A DNA stretch of 64,000 nt from Massilia aurea (lineage in GTDB: Bacteria; Pseudomonadota; Gammaproteobacteria; Burkholderiales; Burkholderiaceae_D): the NCBI RefSeq assembly GCF_014200505.1, contig NZ_JACHBX010000002.1, positions 949,377 to 1,013,376 on the forward strand. The letters run 5' to 3'. The notes beneath the pieces are model-generated. The model did no database searches. It was given only the letters and a program-made list of their open reading frames with translations, and was not told where the DNA came from. Shown here in pieces: positions 9,423 to 17,729 of this stretch (position 1 is its first letter; each line of letters begins with the position of its first letter). The position numbers were made by a program, and so were the translations under genes.

Positions 9423-9437
9423 AGAAATCGGTTTCAT
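9423..9437. promoter_or_regulatory. LacI-type operator-like site 1
   Basis: AGAAATCGGTTTCAT has near-symmetric arms GAAA and TTTC around a CG-containing centre, the style bound by LacI-family proteins. It lies 50 bases upstream of the receptor start. Confidence 0.5.
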
Positions 9438-9443
9438 CAATCT

Positions 9444-9457
9444 TGAAAACGGTTTCA
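9444..9457. promoter_or_regulatory. LacI-type operator-like site 2
   Basis: TGAAAACGGTTTCA carries arms TGAAA and TTTCA that are exact inverses. It starts only seven bases after site 1, so both could bind the regulator side by side over the receptor promoter. Confidence 0.55.
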
Positions 9458-9540
9458 TAGTAATTTCAACGGTAAAAAAATGTCAATTAGTATTTATGAT
9501 AGGGAGTAGCGGGTTTGTTGCAGCTCAACGACGGATTGTT

Positions 9541-9557
9541 TATGAAAGCGTTTCATA
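9541..9557. promoter_or_regulatory. LacI-type operator-like site 3
   Basis: TATGAAAGCGTTTCATA is a 17-base sequence with perfect 7-base arms around GCG. It shares the TGAAA/TTTCA arms with sites 1 and 2 and lies 85 bases upstream of the lacI-family start, so it may mediate autoregulation or looping. Confidence 0.6.
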
Positions 9558-9641
9558 AGCATCGTTCAGCGGCCGTTTTATCGGAAAGCTGCGTGATATA
9601 CTTCAAGCAACAAATTGCCCCGGACCTGTCCAGAACGCTTC

Positions 9642-10652
9642 ATGAAAAACATCGAGAGCGGTATCACCACGCTGTACCAGGTCGCCAGCAGGGCAGGCGT
9701 GTCGCCGGCCACGGTCTCGCGTTTCCTGAACGGCACCGCCAAGGTGTCGGACGACAAGCGGCGCACGATCGAGCGCGTCATCGATGAGCTCAACTACAAA
9801 CCCAACCGTCTGGCGCAAAGCCTCAAGATGGGCAGCACCAACACCATCGGCGTGCTGACCCAGTCGCTCGAGAGCGGTTACTTCAACCGCGCCATGGTCG
9901 GCATCGAGGATGCGGTCAAGGCCTCCGGCTATGCGCTGTTGATCATGAGTGGCCACTGGCATGCCGATGAAGAAGCCGAGCGGGTCGAACTGTTGATCGG
10001 GCGCCGCGTCGATGGCGTGGCGATTCTGACCGGCAATATGAGCGACAAGCAGATCCTCGACTTTTCGCGCCGCGTACCGATCGTGGCGTTCGGGCGCGAA
10101 GTGCAGGGCGAGCGCACGCAGGCGTTTTGCCTGGACAATTACGGCGGCGCCTGCGAAGCGGTGGAATACCTGATCAGCCAGGGACACCGGCGCATTGCCC
10201 ATATCGCCGGGCCACCCGATCATCGCGACGCGCGCGAGCGCCTGGCAGGCTACAACGACACGCTGGCCAAACACGGCATCCCAAGCGACCCACGGCTGGT
10301 CGTGACGGGCGACTTCAGCGAATCCAGTGGCCTGCTGGCGCTGAACAGCCTGCTGGTGGCCAATGTCCGTTTCAGCGCGATCTTCGCGGCCAACGACTTG
10401 ACCGCCTATGGCGCGCGCCTGGCCCTGTACCGCCGCAATATCCGCGTACCCGAAGACATTTCGCTGGTCGGGTTCGACGATCTGGAAAGCTCGATGTACA
10501 CGACGCCGCCGCTGACCACCGTGCGCCAGCCGCTGTATGAAGTCGGCACCGGGATCGGGCGCCGCATGCTGGCGATGCTGGGGCATCAGCAGCCGGCGGC
10601 CGACGTTCCGGGGTTGAGTCTGGTCGTGCGGGAGTCGGTGCGGCTGGTGTGA
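9642..10652 (+). CDS. LacI-family transcriptional regulator of the beta-glucan locus
   Basis: A 336-residue LacI-family repressor. The N-terminal helix-turn-helix is TLYQVASRAGVSPATVSRFL, followed by a hinge (NYKPNRLAQSLK). The periplasmic-binding-protein-like effector domain runs to the end (IGVLTQSLESGYF, IFAANDLTAYGARLAL, SLVGFDDLESSMYTTPPLTTVRQP). ATG at 9642 is chosen because it begins the family-typical MKNIESG; an upstream in-frame codon at 9615 would add nine unrelated residues. It is divergent from the TonB receptor. Three palindromes in the shared gap fit this protein. The effector is probably a gluco-oligosaccharide, by context only. Confidence 0.9.
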   Translation: MKNIESGITTLYQVASRAGVSPATVSRFLNGTAKVSDDKRRTIERVIDELNYKPNRLAQSLKMGSTNTIGVLTQSLESGYFNRAMVGIEDAVKASGYALLIMSGHWHADEEAERVELLIGRRVDGVAILTGNMSDKQILDFSRRVPIVAFGREVQGERTQAFCLDNYGGACEAVEYLISQGHRRIAHIAGPPDHRDARERLAGYNDTLAKHGIPSDPRLVVTGDFSESSGLLALNSLLVANVRFSAIFAANDLTAYGARLALYRRNIRVPEDISLVGFDDLESSMYTTPPLTTVRQPLYEVGTGIGRRMLAMLGHQQPAADVPGLSLVVRESVRLV

Positions 10653-10705
10653 GCGCCATGTAGTCGGCTTGCTCAAGTCGTATCATAAAAATCGCTTGCT
10701 ATTAA

Positions 10706-10717
10706 ATAGCGAGCTAT
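10706..10717. promoter_or_regulatory. Palindromic site upstream of ohr (1)
   Basis: ATAGCGAGCTAT is an imperfect 12-base palindrome in an AT-rich context. It shares the ATAGC/GCTAT arms with the second site, suggesting a regulator such as an OhrR/MarR-type protein. No such gene is in the window. Confidence 0.4.
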
Positions 10718-10798
10718 GTAATATGCTGTTCATGGCAGCGCCGAACGTACCCCGGAACGGGCGAGCGGGTCGGCGGGCCAAGGCAGCAAACCATTTAA

Positions 10799-10810
10799 AT
10801 AGCGCGCTAT
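10799..10810. promoter_or_regulatory. Palindromic site upstream of ohr (2)
   Basis: ATAGCGCGCTAT is a perfect 12-base palindrome 56 bases before the ohr start. Site 1 begins 93 bases upstream with the same arms. Likely operator for peroxide-responsive control of ohr. Confidence 0.5.
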
Positions 10811-10865
10811 CTAATAGCGTTAAACAGTTCGGCGGGCATCCGCCACCCTTTCAAGGAGTCTCATC

Positions 10866-11291
10866 ATGGCAATCGAAAACGTTCTCTACCGCGCCAACGC
10901 CACCGCAACGGGTGGCCGCGAAGGCCGCGCCGTGTCGTCGGACAGCGCACTGGATGTGAAGCTGACCACCCCAAAAGAACTCGGTGGTAATGGCTTGGCT
11001 GGCACGAACCCTGAGCAATTGTTCGCTGCCGGCTACTCGGCCTGCTTCTTGGGCGCGATGAAATTCGTCGCCAACCGCGACAAGCTGAAGATTTCGCCGG
11101 ACGTCGCGGTGGAAGGCACCGTCGGCATCGGCCCGATCCCGACCGGTTTCGGTATCGAAGTGCTGCTCAAGATCAGCCTGCCAGGCGTGCCGGCCGATGA
11201 GGCGCAAACGCTGATCGACCGCGCGCACATCGTGTGCCCGTATTCGAACGCGACCCGCGGCAATATCGATGTGACGCTGCAACTGGTGTAA
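10866..11291 (+). CDS. ohr: Organic hydroperoxide resistance protein (Ohr/OsmC family)
   Basis: A 141-residue thiol peroxidase that reduces organic hydroperoxides in the cytoplasm. The two redox cysteines are C60 in [12 protein letters not shown] and C124 in [13 protein letters not shown], the hallmark positions of the Ohr subgroup of OsmC proteins. Length equals the family norm. An AAGGAG Shine-Dalgarno lies just before the ATG at 10866. Two ATAGC...GCTAT palindromes lie in the upstream gap, as expected of a gene under a MarR-type thiol sensor. A strong terminator follows, so it is monocistronic. Confidence 0.95.
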   Translation: MAIENVLYRANATATGGREGRAVSSDSALDVKLTTPKELGGNGLAGTNPEQLFAAGYSACFLGAMKFVANRDKLKISPDVAVEGTVGIGPIPTGFGIEVLLKISLPGVPADEAQTLIDRAHIVCPYSNATRGNIDVTLQLV

Positions 11292-11334
11292 GACACGTTG
11301 CCTGGGAAACCAGGATGGTGTCGATGACGAAAAA

Positions 11335-11359
11335 GGCTGCCCGAGGGCAGCCTTTTTTT
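11335..11359 (+). terminator. Rho-independent terminator of ohr
   Basis: GGCTGCCC-GA-GGGCAGCC followed by seven T residues, 44 bases after the ohr stop codon. Confidence 0.9.
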
Positions 11360-11878
11360 GTGCCGCTGCACGAAAAATATGCGGTAGTTTGAAGCCAAGA
11401 TTTAACAATTGAGGCGGGTATGGTCTGGTTGATAAGACAGAGAAAATTTATTTGGCGAGAAAAAGCTTCATGCACCTGTTTGCTTTTCCGAGCGGGGCAT
11501 GCAGACACTACAAAATCGGCAAAATACAGCGCTTATTGGTGCGCTGCAGCAAATAGCTGCCTGCAAACTGAAATTGCTGCGGTAACGCAAGAGGTGCAAT
11601 AAATCGTTACATCTACCGCAAAATACGGGATTTTTGCTCGATGATTGATGTGTAATTGCTATCGCTCGATGTATCCGAGCTAACGGTTCCGGCTCTTATG
11701 TGTGAGTGCAAAACAACGGTTGAAAATATTTTTCCGCTCAGAAAACTATAGCGAAAAAAGGTGTTTAGAATTGCGGTCCATCAGATGCCTCAAGTAAATA
11801 TTCCACCCGTGGCTGGCGTCTGAAGAGCACTTTGGCAATCCTTTGACACCTCAATAAATTTAACATTTCACCGCTTTC
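11360..11878. other. Intergenic gap, relatively AT-rich
   Basis: About 520 bases between the ohr terminator and the MFS gene. It is more AT-rich than its surroundings and has a small hairpin GCAGC-AAATA-GCTGC near 11546. A 60-codon open frame at 11420-11602 lacks a convincing ribosome site or family resemblance. I see no RNA gene. Confidence 0.4.
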
Positions 11879-13039
11879 ATGCACACCTCTGTTTCTGCGC
11901 CGCGTCGTTCGTCGTTTGTCCTTGTACAAGCCCAGCAATATTCCCTGCCACTCGTCTTCGCACTGTTCGGCCTGATCATGGGATCGTGGGCTGGCCGTAT
12001 CCCTGCGCTGGCCGCCGGCGTCAATGTGTCGCATGCGGCACTGTCGATGGTGCTGGTCTGTGGCGGCCTGGGCGCCGTGCTGTCGTATCCGGTCTCGTCG
12101 TTCATGATGAAACGCTTCGGCGCCCGCAAGACCATCTTGCTCGCGGGCCTGGCGTTGCTGAGTGTGCTCGTGTCGATCGGCATGGCGCCGACCGTGCCAC
12201 GCCTGATGATGTCGGTGCTGATGCTTGGCGTGACCGCCAGCATCTTTGATGTGGCAATGAATTCGGCGGCAGCGCGCCGCGAAAAAGTCAGCGGCAAGTC
12301 GGAAATGTCGCGCCTGCACGGTCTGTGCTGCGCTGGCGGTCTGGTGGGCGCCACGCTGGGCAGCCTGATGGCCAGCCTCAAGATTGCCCCGGCAACCCAC
12401 TTCCTGATGCTGGCCGGTCCATTGGCCGTCGTGCTGTGGATGGCCTACAGCGTGCTGGAAGCGGATGAAGTGGGCGTTCAGGTCGAGAAGAAATCGTTTG
12501 CACTGCCACGTGGTCCGCTGGTGCTACTGGGTCTACTGGGCTTCTTCGGTTCGATGGCCGAGGGCAGCATCGCCGACTGGAGCGGCATGTTCCTCAAAGA
12601 ACATTTCGGTGCATCCGATGGTCTGGCGCCGCTGTCGCTGTCGGCTTTCTCGGTGATGATGCTGATCTCGCGCATGTTCGGCGACAAACTGAAGGAACGC
12701 CATGGCGCCAAGCGCCTGGTGAGCACCGGCGCCATGATCGCGGCTGCCGGCCTGTTCTTCGCGGTGCTGGCCCCGAACGCCTATGTGGCGCTGATCGGTT
12801 TCGCTGTTGCGGGCGTTGGCCTGGCGCTGGTGTTCCCGTTCGTGTTCAGCGCTGCCGGCGCACAAGGCCCGGCAGCCCTGGCGGCGGTGGCCAGCATGGC
12901 GTACAGCGGCAGCCTGATGGGCCCGCCAGCCATCGGCGCCGTCGCGCACTTCATCGGCATGCAGGCAGCCATTGCCTACATCGGCGCCTTGTCGATCGTG
13001 ATCGCGATGGTCGCTTGCCGTACCCGCATGCTGAAATAA
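11879..13039 (+). CDS. MFS transporter (YbjJ-like)
   Basis: A 386-residue major facilitator with about 12 membrane helices. The early segment FGLIMGSWAGRIPALAAGVNVSHA is typical of the YbjJ/inner-membrane MFS group annotated as sugar or drug exporters. The conserved loop 2-3 motif appears as MMKRFGARKTILLAG and its repeat as FGDKLKERHGAKRLV. No operon partner is present; the gene is isolated between the ohr terminator and a convergent araC-family gene. Substrate unknown. No strong Shine-Dalgarno precedes the ATG at 11879. Confidence 0.8.
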   Translation: MHTSVSAPRRSSFVLVQAQQYSLPLVFALFGLIMGSWAGRIPALAAGVNVSHAALSMVLVCGGLGAVLSYPVSSFMMKRFGARKTILLAGLALLSVLVSIGMAPTVPRLMMSVLMLGVTASIFDVAMNSAAARREKVSGKSEMSRLHGLCCAGGLVGATLGSLMASLKIAPATHFLMLAGPLAVVLWMAYSVLEADEVGVQVEKKSFALPRGPLVLLGLLGFFGSMAEGSIADWSGMFLKEHFGASDGLAPLSLSAFSVMMLISRMFGDKLKERHGAKRLVSTGAMIAAAGLFFAVLAPNAYVALIGFAVAGVGLALVFPFVFSAAGAQGPAALAAVASMAYSGSLMGPPAIGAVAHFIGMQAAIAYIGALSIVIAMVACRTRMLK

Positions 13040-13100
13040 GTTGAATGCGCTGCGGCCTGGATGGCCGCATGCCTGACTTGAAAATACAAACGAAACACAA

Positions 13101-13131
13101 ACGCAGACGGCGCCGCGAGGCCCGTCTGCGT
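13101..13131. terminator. Bidirectional terminator-like hairpin
   Basis: ACGCAGACGG and CCGTCTGCGT form perfect 10-base arms around an 11-base loop. The hairpin lies between the convergent MFS and AraC genes, with T-rich sequence on both outer sides. Confidence 0.65.
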
Positions 13132-13144
13132 TGTCGTTTCTGGA

Positions 13145-13969
13145 TCAGCCCGCGGCTTGCTTGAGCCACTCGCGCGGCGAGGCGCCCATCATGGTCGTGA
13201 AGGCGCGCGTGAACGTGGATGGGCTGGTATAGCCGGCGCGGCTGCTGACCTGCTTGACCGGCATGCCCTGGCGCAGCAGGCGGCTGCCGACGCCGATACG
13301 CCAGCGCGTCAGGTATTCGCCCGGCGGCATGCCCATCACGTCGCGGAAGCGTTCGGTGAATGCGGCGCGCGACATGCAGGCCACCTTGGCCAGCGATTGC
13401 AGGCTCCAGGGCTCATGCGGGCGCTCGTGGATGGCCGTCAGTGCCAGTGACAACTGGCGGTCCGACAGGCCGGCCAGTAGGCCCAGCGACAGGCGCCCGC
13501 TGTCGAATTCGCGCCGGATCACCTGAATCAGCAGCACATCGCACAGGCGATCCAGGATCACTTCGCGGCCCGGCTCAGCCTGGCTGGCTTCGCTGAACAG
13601 CAGGTCGAGCGTTGAGCGCAGTCCGGCAATTTCGCTCAGCGGCATGACCAGGCAGTTGGGCAGCACGCGCGACAGCGGATTGCTCATCTCGTCCTGGAAC
13701 TGGATGTGCGCACAAAGCAGGTTGGCGGTGTGGCCGGGATGCACGTGCAAGCGGTGGCTGGCGCCGCGCGGATAGAACAGCAGCGACGGTTCGGTCACGG
13801 TGATGACCTCGCCATCGTCATGGATGAAATCGACCGGCCCTTCGCGCACCACGTGCAGCTGACCAGAGACACCGTTTTCGGTGAATTGATTGGTATCGCA
13901 AAACGCGCCGTTATAGAAAATACGGGCGTTGAATGAATGGCGACCGACCAGTGATGACAGTTTGTCCAT
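13145..13969 (-). CDS. AraC-family regulator with N-terminal cupin domain
   Basis: A 274-residue transcription factor. Residues 1-150 resemble the cupin sensor found in AraC proteins that respond to small ligands (LLFYPRGASHRLHVHPGHTANLL). The C-terminal 100 residues carry two helix-turn-helix motifs (SLQSLAKVACMSRAAFTERFRD and PVKQVSSRAGYTSPSTFTRAF). It is convergent to the MFS gene and has a perfect 16-base palindrome 15 bases upstream of its start. No obvious target gene is adjacent, so the regulated function is unknown. Confidence 0.85.
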   Translation of the reverse strand: MDKLSSLVGRHSFNARIFYNGAFCDTNQFTENGVSGQLHVVREGPVDFIHDDGEVITVTEPSLLFYPRGASHRLHVHPGHTANLLCAHIQFQDEMSNPLSRVLPNCLVMPLSEIAGLRSTLDLLFSEASQAEPGREVILDRLCDVLLIQVIRREFDSGRLSLGLLAGLSDRQLSLALTAIHERPHEPWSLQSLAKVACMSRAAFTERFRDVMGMPPGEYLTRWRIGVGSRLLRQGMPVKQVSSRAGYTSPSTFTRAFTTMMGASPREWLKQAAG

Positions 13970-13984
13970 GACAGTACGATTTAG

Positions 13985-14000
13985 ATAGATAGCTATCTAT
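13985..14000. promoter_or_regulatory. Perfect 16-base palindrome upstream of the AraC-family gene
   Basis: ATAGATAGCTATCTAT is fully self-complementary and lies 15 bases upstream of the ATG at 13969. A dimeric regulator probably binds here and would block transcription or translation start of the araC-family gene. Confidence 0.5.
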
Positions 14001-14413
14001 TCTGGACGAAAAGCGCTATTTCTGTGTGGAAATTGGTGACATTTTCAGCGCGAATACAACGCTTTCTGGATATCGTGGTCCAACTATTTTCCCTAATAAA
14101 TTAATGACTTACACAACAGCCAAGCAGGCAAAAGTCAGAGCGCGGGGGGGGCAAATTGCAACATAACCTGACTAGACAACTTCCAGGACGATTTCGTTAA
14201 TGACATCGGGTCAAGAACAGTTCAAGACACGATCCCGTCGCCTGCCGGCAACGCCGATGTAAAGCATCCATCACCAGAAATAACCCCTCTTTGAAGGCGC
14301 GCTGGCCTGCGTCCACCACGTTGGCCGGGCCGGTCAACGGGCAGGGGGCGCACCGAATCCCGAACCGTGAAAGGCAGTATCATTTAGCGATCTCATTGAC
14401 CACCCCATCGATC
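14001..14413. other. Intergenic gap upstream of nudC
   Basis: About 410 bases between the divergent AraC-family gene and nudC. It must contain promoters for both. An in-frame extension of nudC to 14291 is open but has no family resemblance. I see no other gene or RNA. Confidence 0.4.
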
Positions 14414-15235
14414 ATGCTGCATACGCCTGCTTCCTTCACGCCACTGTTTGCGCCGCATCCCGATCCGGCGCCACTGAACTTTCTGTTCCACAAGGGCCAA
14501 CTGCTGGTGCGCGAAGACGGGCCAGCGCTACCCGACGTCGCTGTGCTCGAACAGGTCGGCGCGGTGCGCGAACACTTGCAGCCGCTTGGCCTGCTTGATG
14601 GCCGGTATTGCCAGACCGGCTGGCTCGATGCCGAACCTGCGCTGCCGGCAGGCTATGCGTGGCGTGGCCTGCGCGCGCTGTTTGGCGTGATGGACGAGTC
14701 GCTGGTGGGCCTGGCCGGGCGCGCCGCCCAGGTGGCTGAATGGGCACGCACCCATCGCTTCTGCGGCGTGTGCGGCAGCGGCACCGTGCTGGCCACTGGT
14801 GAGCGCTGCTTCAAGTGTCCGCAGTGCGGTCACATGGCCTATCCGCGCATCTCGCCGGCCATGATGGTGTTGATCCGCAAGGGCGACCAGGTGCTGCTGG
14901 CCAAGCACGTGCTGCATGCCACGCAGCGCTTCGTGCCGCTGGCGGGCTTTCTGGAAGCGGGTGAGTCGATCGAAGAATGCATCACGCGCGAAGTGTTCGA
15001 GGAGGTCGGACTGCGGGTGCACAATCCGCGCTACTTTGCCAGCCAGTCGTGGCCGTTCCCGCATTCGCTGATGCTGGCGTTCACGGCCGATTATCTGGAC
15101 GGCGAGATCCGCGTGGACCCGGCTGAAATCGCCGAGGCGCGCTGGTTCGGCCCGGGTGACGAGTGGCCGGAGCGGATACCGCAGATGTCGATCTCGAGCG
15201 TGCTGATCGACGCGCACCGGCCACCCGGCACGTAA
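14414..15235 (+). CDS. nudC: NAD-capped RNA hydrolase / NADH pyrophosphatase
   Basis: A 273-residue Nudix enzyme that splits NADH to NMNH and AMP and removes NAD caps from RNA. The zinc ribbon is CGVCGSG...CFKCPQCGH (four cysteines). The Nudix box is complete: GFLEAGESIEECITREVFEEVGL fits G-x5-E-x7-REU-x-EE-x-GU once split around the linker. The downstream NudC signature appears as SQSWPFPHSLMLAF. ATG at 14414 is taken as the start (MLHTPASFTPLF); upstream in-frame codons give an implausible tail. It stands alone. Confidence 0.93.
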   Translation: MLHTPASFTPLFAPHPDPAPLNFLFHKGQLLVREDGPALPDVAVLEQVGAVREHLQPLGLLDGRYCQTGWLDAEPALPAGYAWRGLRALFGVMDESLVGLAGRAAQVAEWARTHRFCGVCGSGTVLATGERCFKCPQCGHMAYPRISPAMMVLIRKGDQVLLAKHVLHATQRFVPLAGFLEAGESIEECITREVFEEVGLRVHNPRYFASQSWPFPHSLMLAFTADYLDGEIRVDPAEIAEARWFGPGDEWPERIPQMSISSVLIDAHRPPGT

Positions 15236-15249
15236 CACCTGAGGTGGCG

Positions 15250-16137
15250 CTACGGCGCTGCCGGACCGGCGTGGTGCGCCATGGCTTGTCCGACCTCCAC
15301 CGGTGCCGGCTTGGCGCCGGTGCTGCGCAGGTTGATCGCGCGCTGCAGGATGTCGAACCAGAACGGCGCGCCGAACAGCGTCGTGCTGGCAGTGATCAGC
15401 CAGCCGGTGACCTGCAGCGCAAACGCGCCATCGAGCACCGGCGGAAAGCTGGCCCAGCCGATCGGCAGCGTTGCCAGATCGTTCACCAGTTTCGCGTCGA
15501 GCGCGGCAGGCACGGCATGGACGCCGGCAGCCAGGGCCGGCTGCCGCCACAGTGTCTGGAACAGGTGGATGCTGTCGATGTTGAGCAGGATTGCCAGCAG
15601 CAGCGCCAGCAGGAACGACACCAGCAGCTGGCGCCGCTTGTAGGCGCCCGACAGGCGCGCCATCGTGCTGTCGAACCAGCCGCCAAGCGCCGCCTGGAAG
15701 CGCTGCACGTCGCCCCCCGTTTGCACGTACAGCGTGTTCAGCGTGCGCCGCAGTTGCGGATCGGGCACGGCGGCAATGGCGCTGTCGAGCGCGGCCCCGC
15801 CTCCGCGGATGGCGTCGATCAGGGCAATCGCGAAGTTGGCCGGTTCGATGTAGGATGGGCCGGGATGCTGCGGCGCGTGCGGGTCGGTGAGGTCGGTGCG
15901 CGTGCTGATCAACGGATGTGCGTACAAGGCGCGGGCGATGCCCGTGAAAGCCGGGTCGTGCAGCATGCGCTGGAGACAGGCGCGCAACATGCCGGCGCGT
16001 AGCCGGAACATGGCCGACAAGGCCTCTTGCAAGGTCGTGACGGTCAGCGCCAGGGAGGCGTAGCAAAATGCCAGCCCGATGACCACTTCCAGTACCGCGC
16101 TGCTGAACATGGCGCTCTCCGTGAACGGGTAATGCAT
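15250..16137 (-). CDS. Conserved membrane protein, function unknown
   Basis: A 295-residue protein with three or four membrane segments. One is near the N terminus (VLEVVIGLAFCYASLALTV), one at about 175-195 (LLVSFLLALLLAILL) and one near the C terminus (GWLITASTTLFGAPFWFDIL). The central part is soluble and helical. The ending segment FGAPFWFDILQRAINLR is a motif I associate with uncharacterised proteobacterial proteins. An alternative start is the second methionine at 16110. It is convergent with nudC, with only 14 bases between stops. Confidence 0.7.
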   Translation of the reverse strand: MHYPFTESAMFSSAVLEVVIGLAFCYASLALTVTTLQEALSAMFRLRAGMLRACLQRMLHDPAFTGIARALYAHPLISTRTDLTDPHAPQHPGPSYIEPANFAIALIDAIRGGGAALDSAIAAVPDPQLRRTLNTLYVQTGGDVQRFQAALGGWFDSTMARLSGAYKRRQLLVSFLLALLLAILLNIDSIHLFQTLWRQPALAAGVHAVPAALDAKLVNDLATLPIGWASFPPVLDGAFALQVTGWLITASTTLFGAPFWFDILQRAINLRSTGAKPAPVEVGQAMAHHAGPAAP

Positions 16138-16253
16138 TCAACGTTATGAGATATGTCGCATGCAGCAGATGATTTAGCGCAAGAATAGGGCAGCCCCGAC
16201 CGGGGCCAGACGTTTTCTATATACTGGCGGCAATCGTTATTTTAGGGTGCACC

Positions 16254-16820
16254 ATGTCTGACAAAGAAGCTTTCACCGAACACGACTGGCGTCGTCTGCT
16301 GACATCGCTGGGCGAAAATCCGGACCGTCCCGGCCTGATCGAAACGCCTGCGCGCGTGACCAAGGCCTGGAAGCACTGGACGTCGGGCTACGACCAGAAT
16401 CCGGTGGAAGTGCTCAAGGCATTTGAAGACGGCGCCGAAGAATACAACGAGCTGATCGTCGTGCGCGGCATCCCGGTCTACAGCCATTGCGAGCACCACC
16501 TGGCACCGTTCTTCGGCAAGGCCACCGTTGGCTACCTGCCGAACGGCAAAATCGTCGGCCTGTCGAAGCTGACCCGCCTGGTCGATATCTTTTCCAAGCG
16601 CCTGCAGGTGCAGGAACGCATGACGATGCAGATCGCCAATGCGCTGATGGAAGTGCTGGAACCGAAAGCAGTGGGCGTGGTCATCAAGTGCCGCCACCTG
16701 TGCATGGAAAGCCGTGGCATCCGCGCCATTGGCGAAGAAACCATCACCTCGACCCTGCTGGGCGAGCTGCAGCCGAACCTGGCACTGCGAACCGAGTTCC
16801 TGGCGCTAACGCGGGACTAG
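16254..16820 (+). CDS. folE: GTP cyclohydrolase I
   Basis: A 188-residue enzyme that converts GTP to dihydroneopterin triphosphate, the first step of folate and tetrahydropterin synthesis. The zinc and active-site segment SHCEHHLAPFFGKATVGYLP, the helix LSKLTRLVDIFSKRLQVQERMT and the third zinc ligand in KCRHLCMESRG are all present. Length is normal for the type IA enzyme. An AGGGTG Shine-Dalgarno precedes the ATG at 16254. It is not in an operon with other folate genes here. Confidence 0.97.
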   Translation: MSDKEAFTEHDWRRLLTSLGENPDRPGLIETPARVTKAWKHWTSGYDQNPVEVLKAFEDGAEEYNELIVVRGIPVYSHCEHHLAPFFGKATVGYLPNGKIVGLSKLTRLVDIFSKRLQVQERMTMQIANALMEVLEPKAVGVVIKCRHLCMESRGIRAIGEETITSTLLGELQPNLALRTEFLALTRD

Positions 16821-16881
16821 CTAGGTTCAATTATTTTGGGTAGACTGTAAATACAGCTAGGGAACCTGTTCCAGATCCGGG

Positions 16882-16901
16882 CCTCCAAGCTGTTTTGGAG
16901 G
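16882..16901 (+). promoter_or_regulatory. Hairpin masking the transposase ribosome-binding site
   Basis: CCTCCAA-GCTGTT-TTGGAGG forms a 7-base-pair stem whose 3' arm contains the GGAGG Shine-Dalgarno of the ATG at 16908. In an mRNA that includes the hairpin, the ribosome site would be closed. Confidence 0.6.
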
Positions 16902-16907
16902 TCACCC

Positions 16908-17231
16908 ATGGACCGAGCTGTCTACCCCAGCGATATACCCCGCGAACACTTCGAGGGCGTGCGCGCCATGCTTGAAGCGGCACGCCGCAAGACGCGCCCG
17001 CGCAAGCACGATTTGTACGACGTGTTTTGCGCCGTGTTGTATTTTTTGCACACGGGCGCCACCTGGCGCGCGATGCCACCCGATTTTCCCCCGTGGCGCA
17101 CGGTGCACGAGTATTTCACGCAGTGGACCATGCAACGTGAAAACGGCCAGTCGCTGCTCGAAAGCGTGCTCGAAAAATCAGGCCGTGAGATCGAGCTCGC
17201 GCGATTGCGCACGCTGATCCAGCGCTATTGA
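16908..17231 (+). pseudogene. IS5-family transposase, N-terminal fragment only
   Basis: This 107-residue protein matches the N-terminal DUF4096-type domain of IS5/IS427-group transposases (KHDLYDVFCAVLYFLHTGATWRAMPPDFPPWRTVHEYF). The DDE catalytic domain is missing; the frame stops after LIQRY and a minus-strand lipoprotein gene ends four bases later. No second frame continuing the transposase and no clear terminal inverted repeats are visible. It is either a decayed insertion sequence or a stand-alone derivative kept for DNA binding. A GGAGG ribosome site lies 6 bases before the ATG, inside a hairpin. Confidence 0.7.
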
Positions 17232-17235
17232 GCTG

Positions 17236-17652
17236 TTATTTGCTGTCAGCTTCCGGCTTCTCGAAACTGAGCTTGTTGTCGCTGTCCAGCGTGAAGATGC
17301 CCAGCGGCAGACCGGTAACGGCATCGGGGTCGGGCGCCTTCAGTTCGCTACAGGTCGTGGTGTCGATCTGCCACGCCTGGTCGTCTGCGCGCAGCGTATA
17401 GACGTTGTTGCCGTTGCCGAACAGCTCGACCTGCAAGTCGGCCAGCCACACCGAGCCCAGCTCGTACTGGCGCTGGCAATCCGGCAGGCGCGACATGACG
17501 ACGCGCAGCGTGCCTTCTTTCGTCCAGAAATTGTCCTTCTCCACCTTCAGCGTGATTGCATGATCGGTATTCAGGTCGATCACATACGTCGATGTCTCGA
17601 TGAAGCAGCCGCTCAGCAGCAGCGGAGCCAGGAAGATGAGTGGAAGGCGCAT
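17236..17652 (-). CDS. Lipoprotein, function unknown
   Basis: A 138-residue protein with a lipoprotein signal: MRLPLIFLAPLLLSGC gives a lipobox LLSGC with the lipidated cysteine at position 16. The mature part is small, acidic and probably beta-rich (TYVIDLNTDHAITLKVEKDNFW), ending KPEADSK. An upstream methionine at 17670 is an alternative start, but CGGA at a reasonable spacing favours 17652. I do not recognise a family. It probably sits on the periplasmic face of a membrane. TATACT at about 17690 may be its -10 element. Confidence 0.65.
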   Translation of the reverse strand: MRLPLIFLAPLLLSGCFIETSTYVIDLNTDHAITLKVEKDNFWTKEGTLRVVMSRLPDCQRQYELGSVWLADLQVELFGNGNNVYTLRADDQAWQIDTTTCSELKAPDPDAVTGLPLGIFTLDSDNKLSFEKPEADSK

Positions 17653-17729
17653 GAAAGGTCCGTTGTTCATTGATGCAGTTGCTGCCGAGTATAGCAACTG
17701 ACCTATGCGTCCGGGCAATTCCGTGGCGC

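Noticed and set aside
11420..11602. 60-codon plus-strand frame in the gap after ohr
   Set aside because: No convincing ribosome site and no family resemblance; codon pattern unlike neighbours.
14291..14413. N-terminal extension of nudC by 41 residues
   Set aside because: The extra residues have no resemblance to the NudC family; ATG 14414 gives the normal N terminus.
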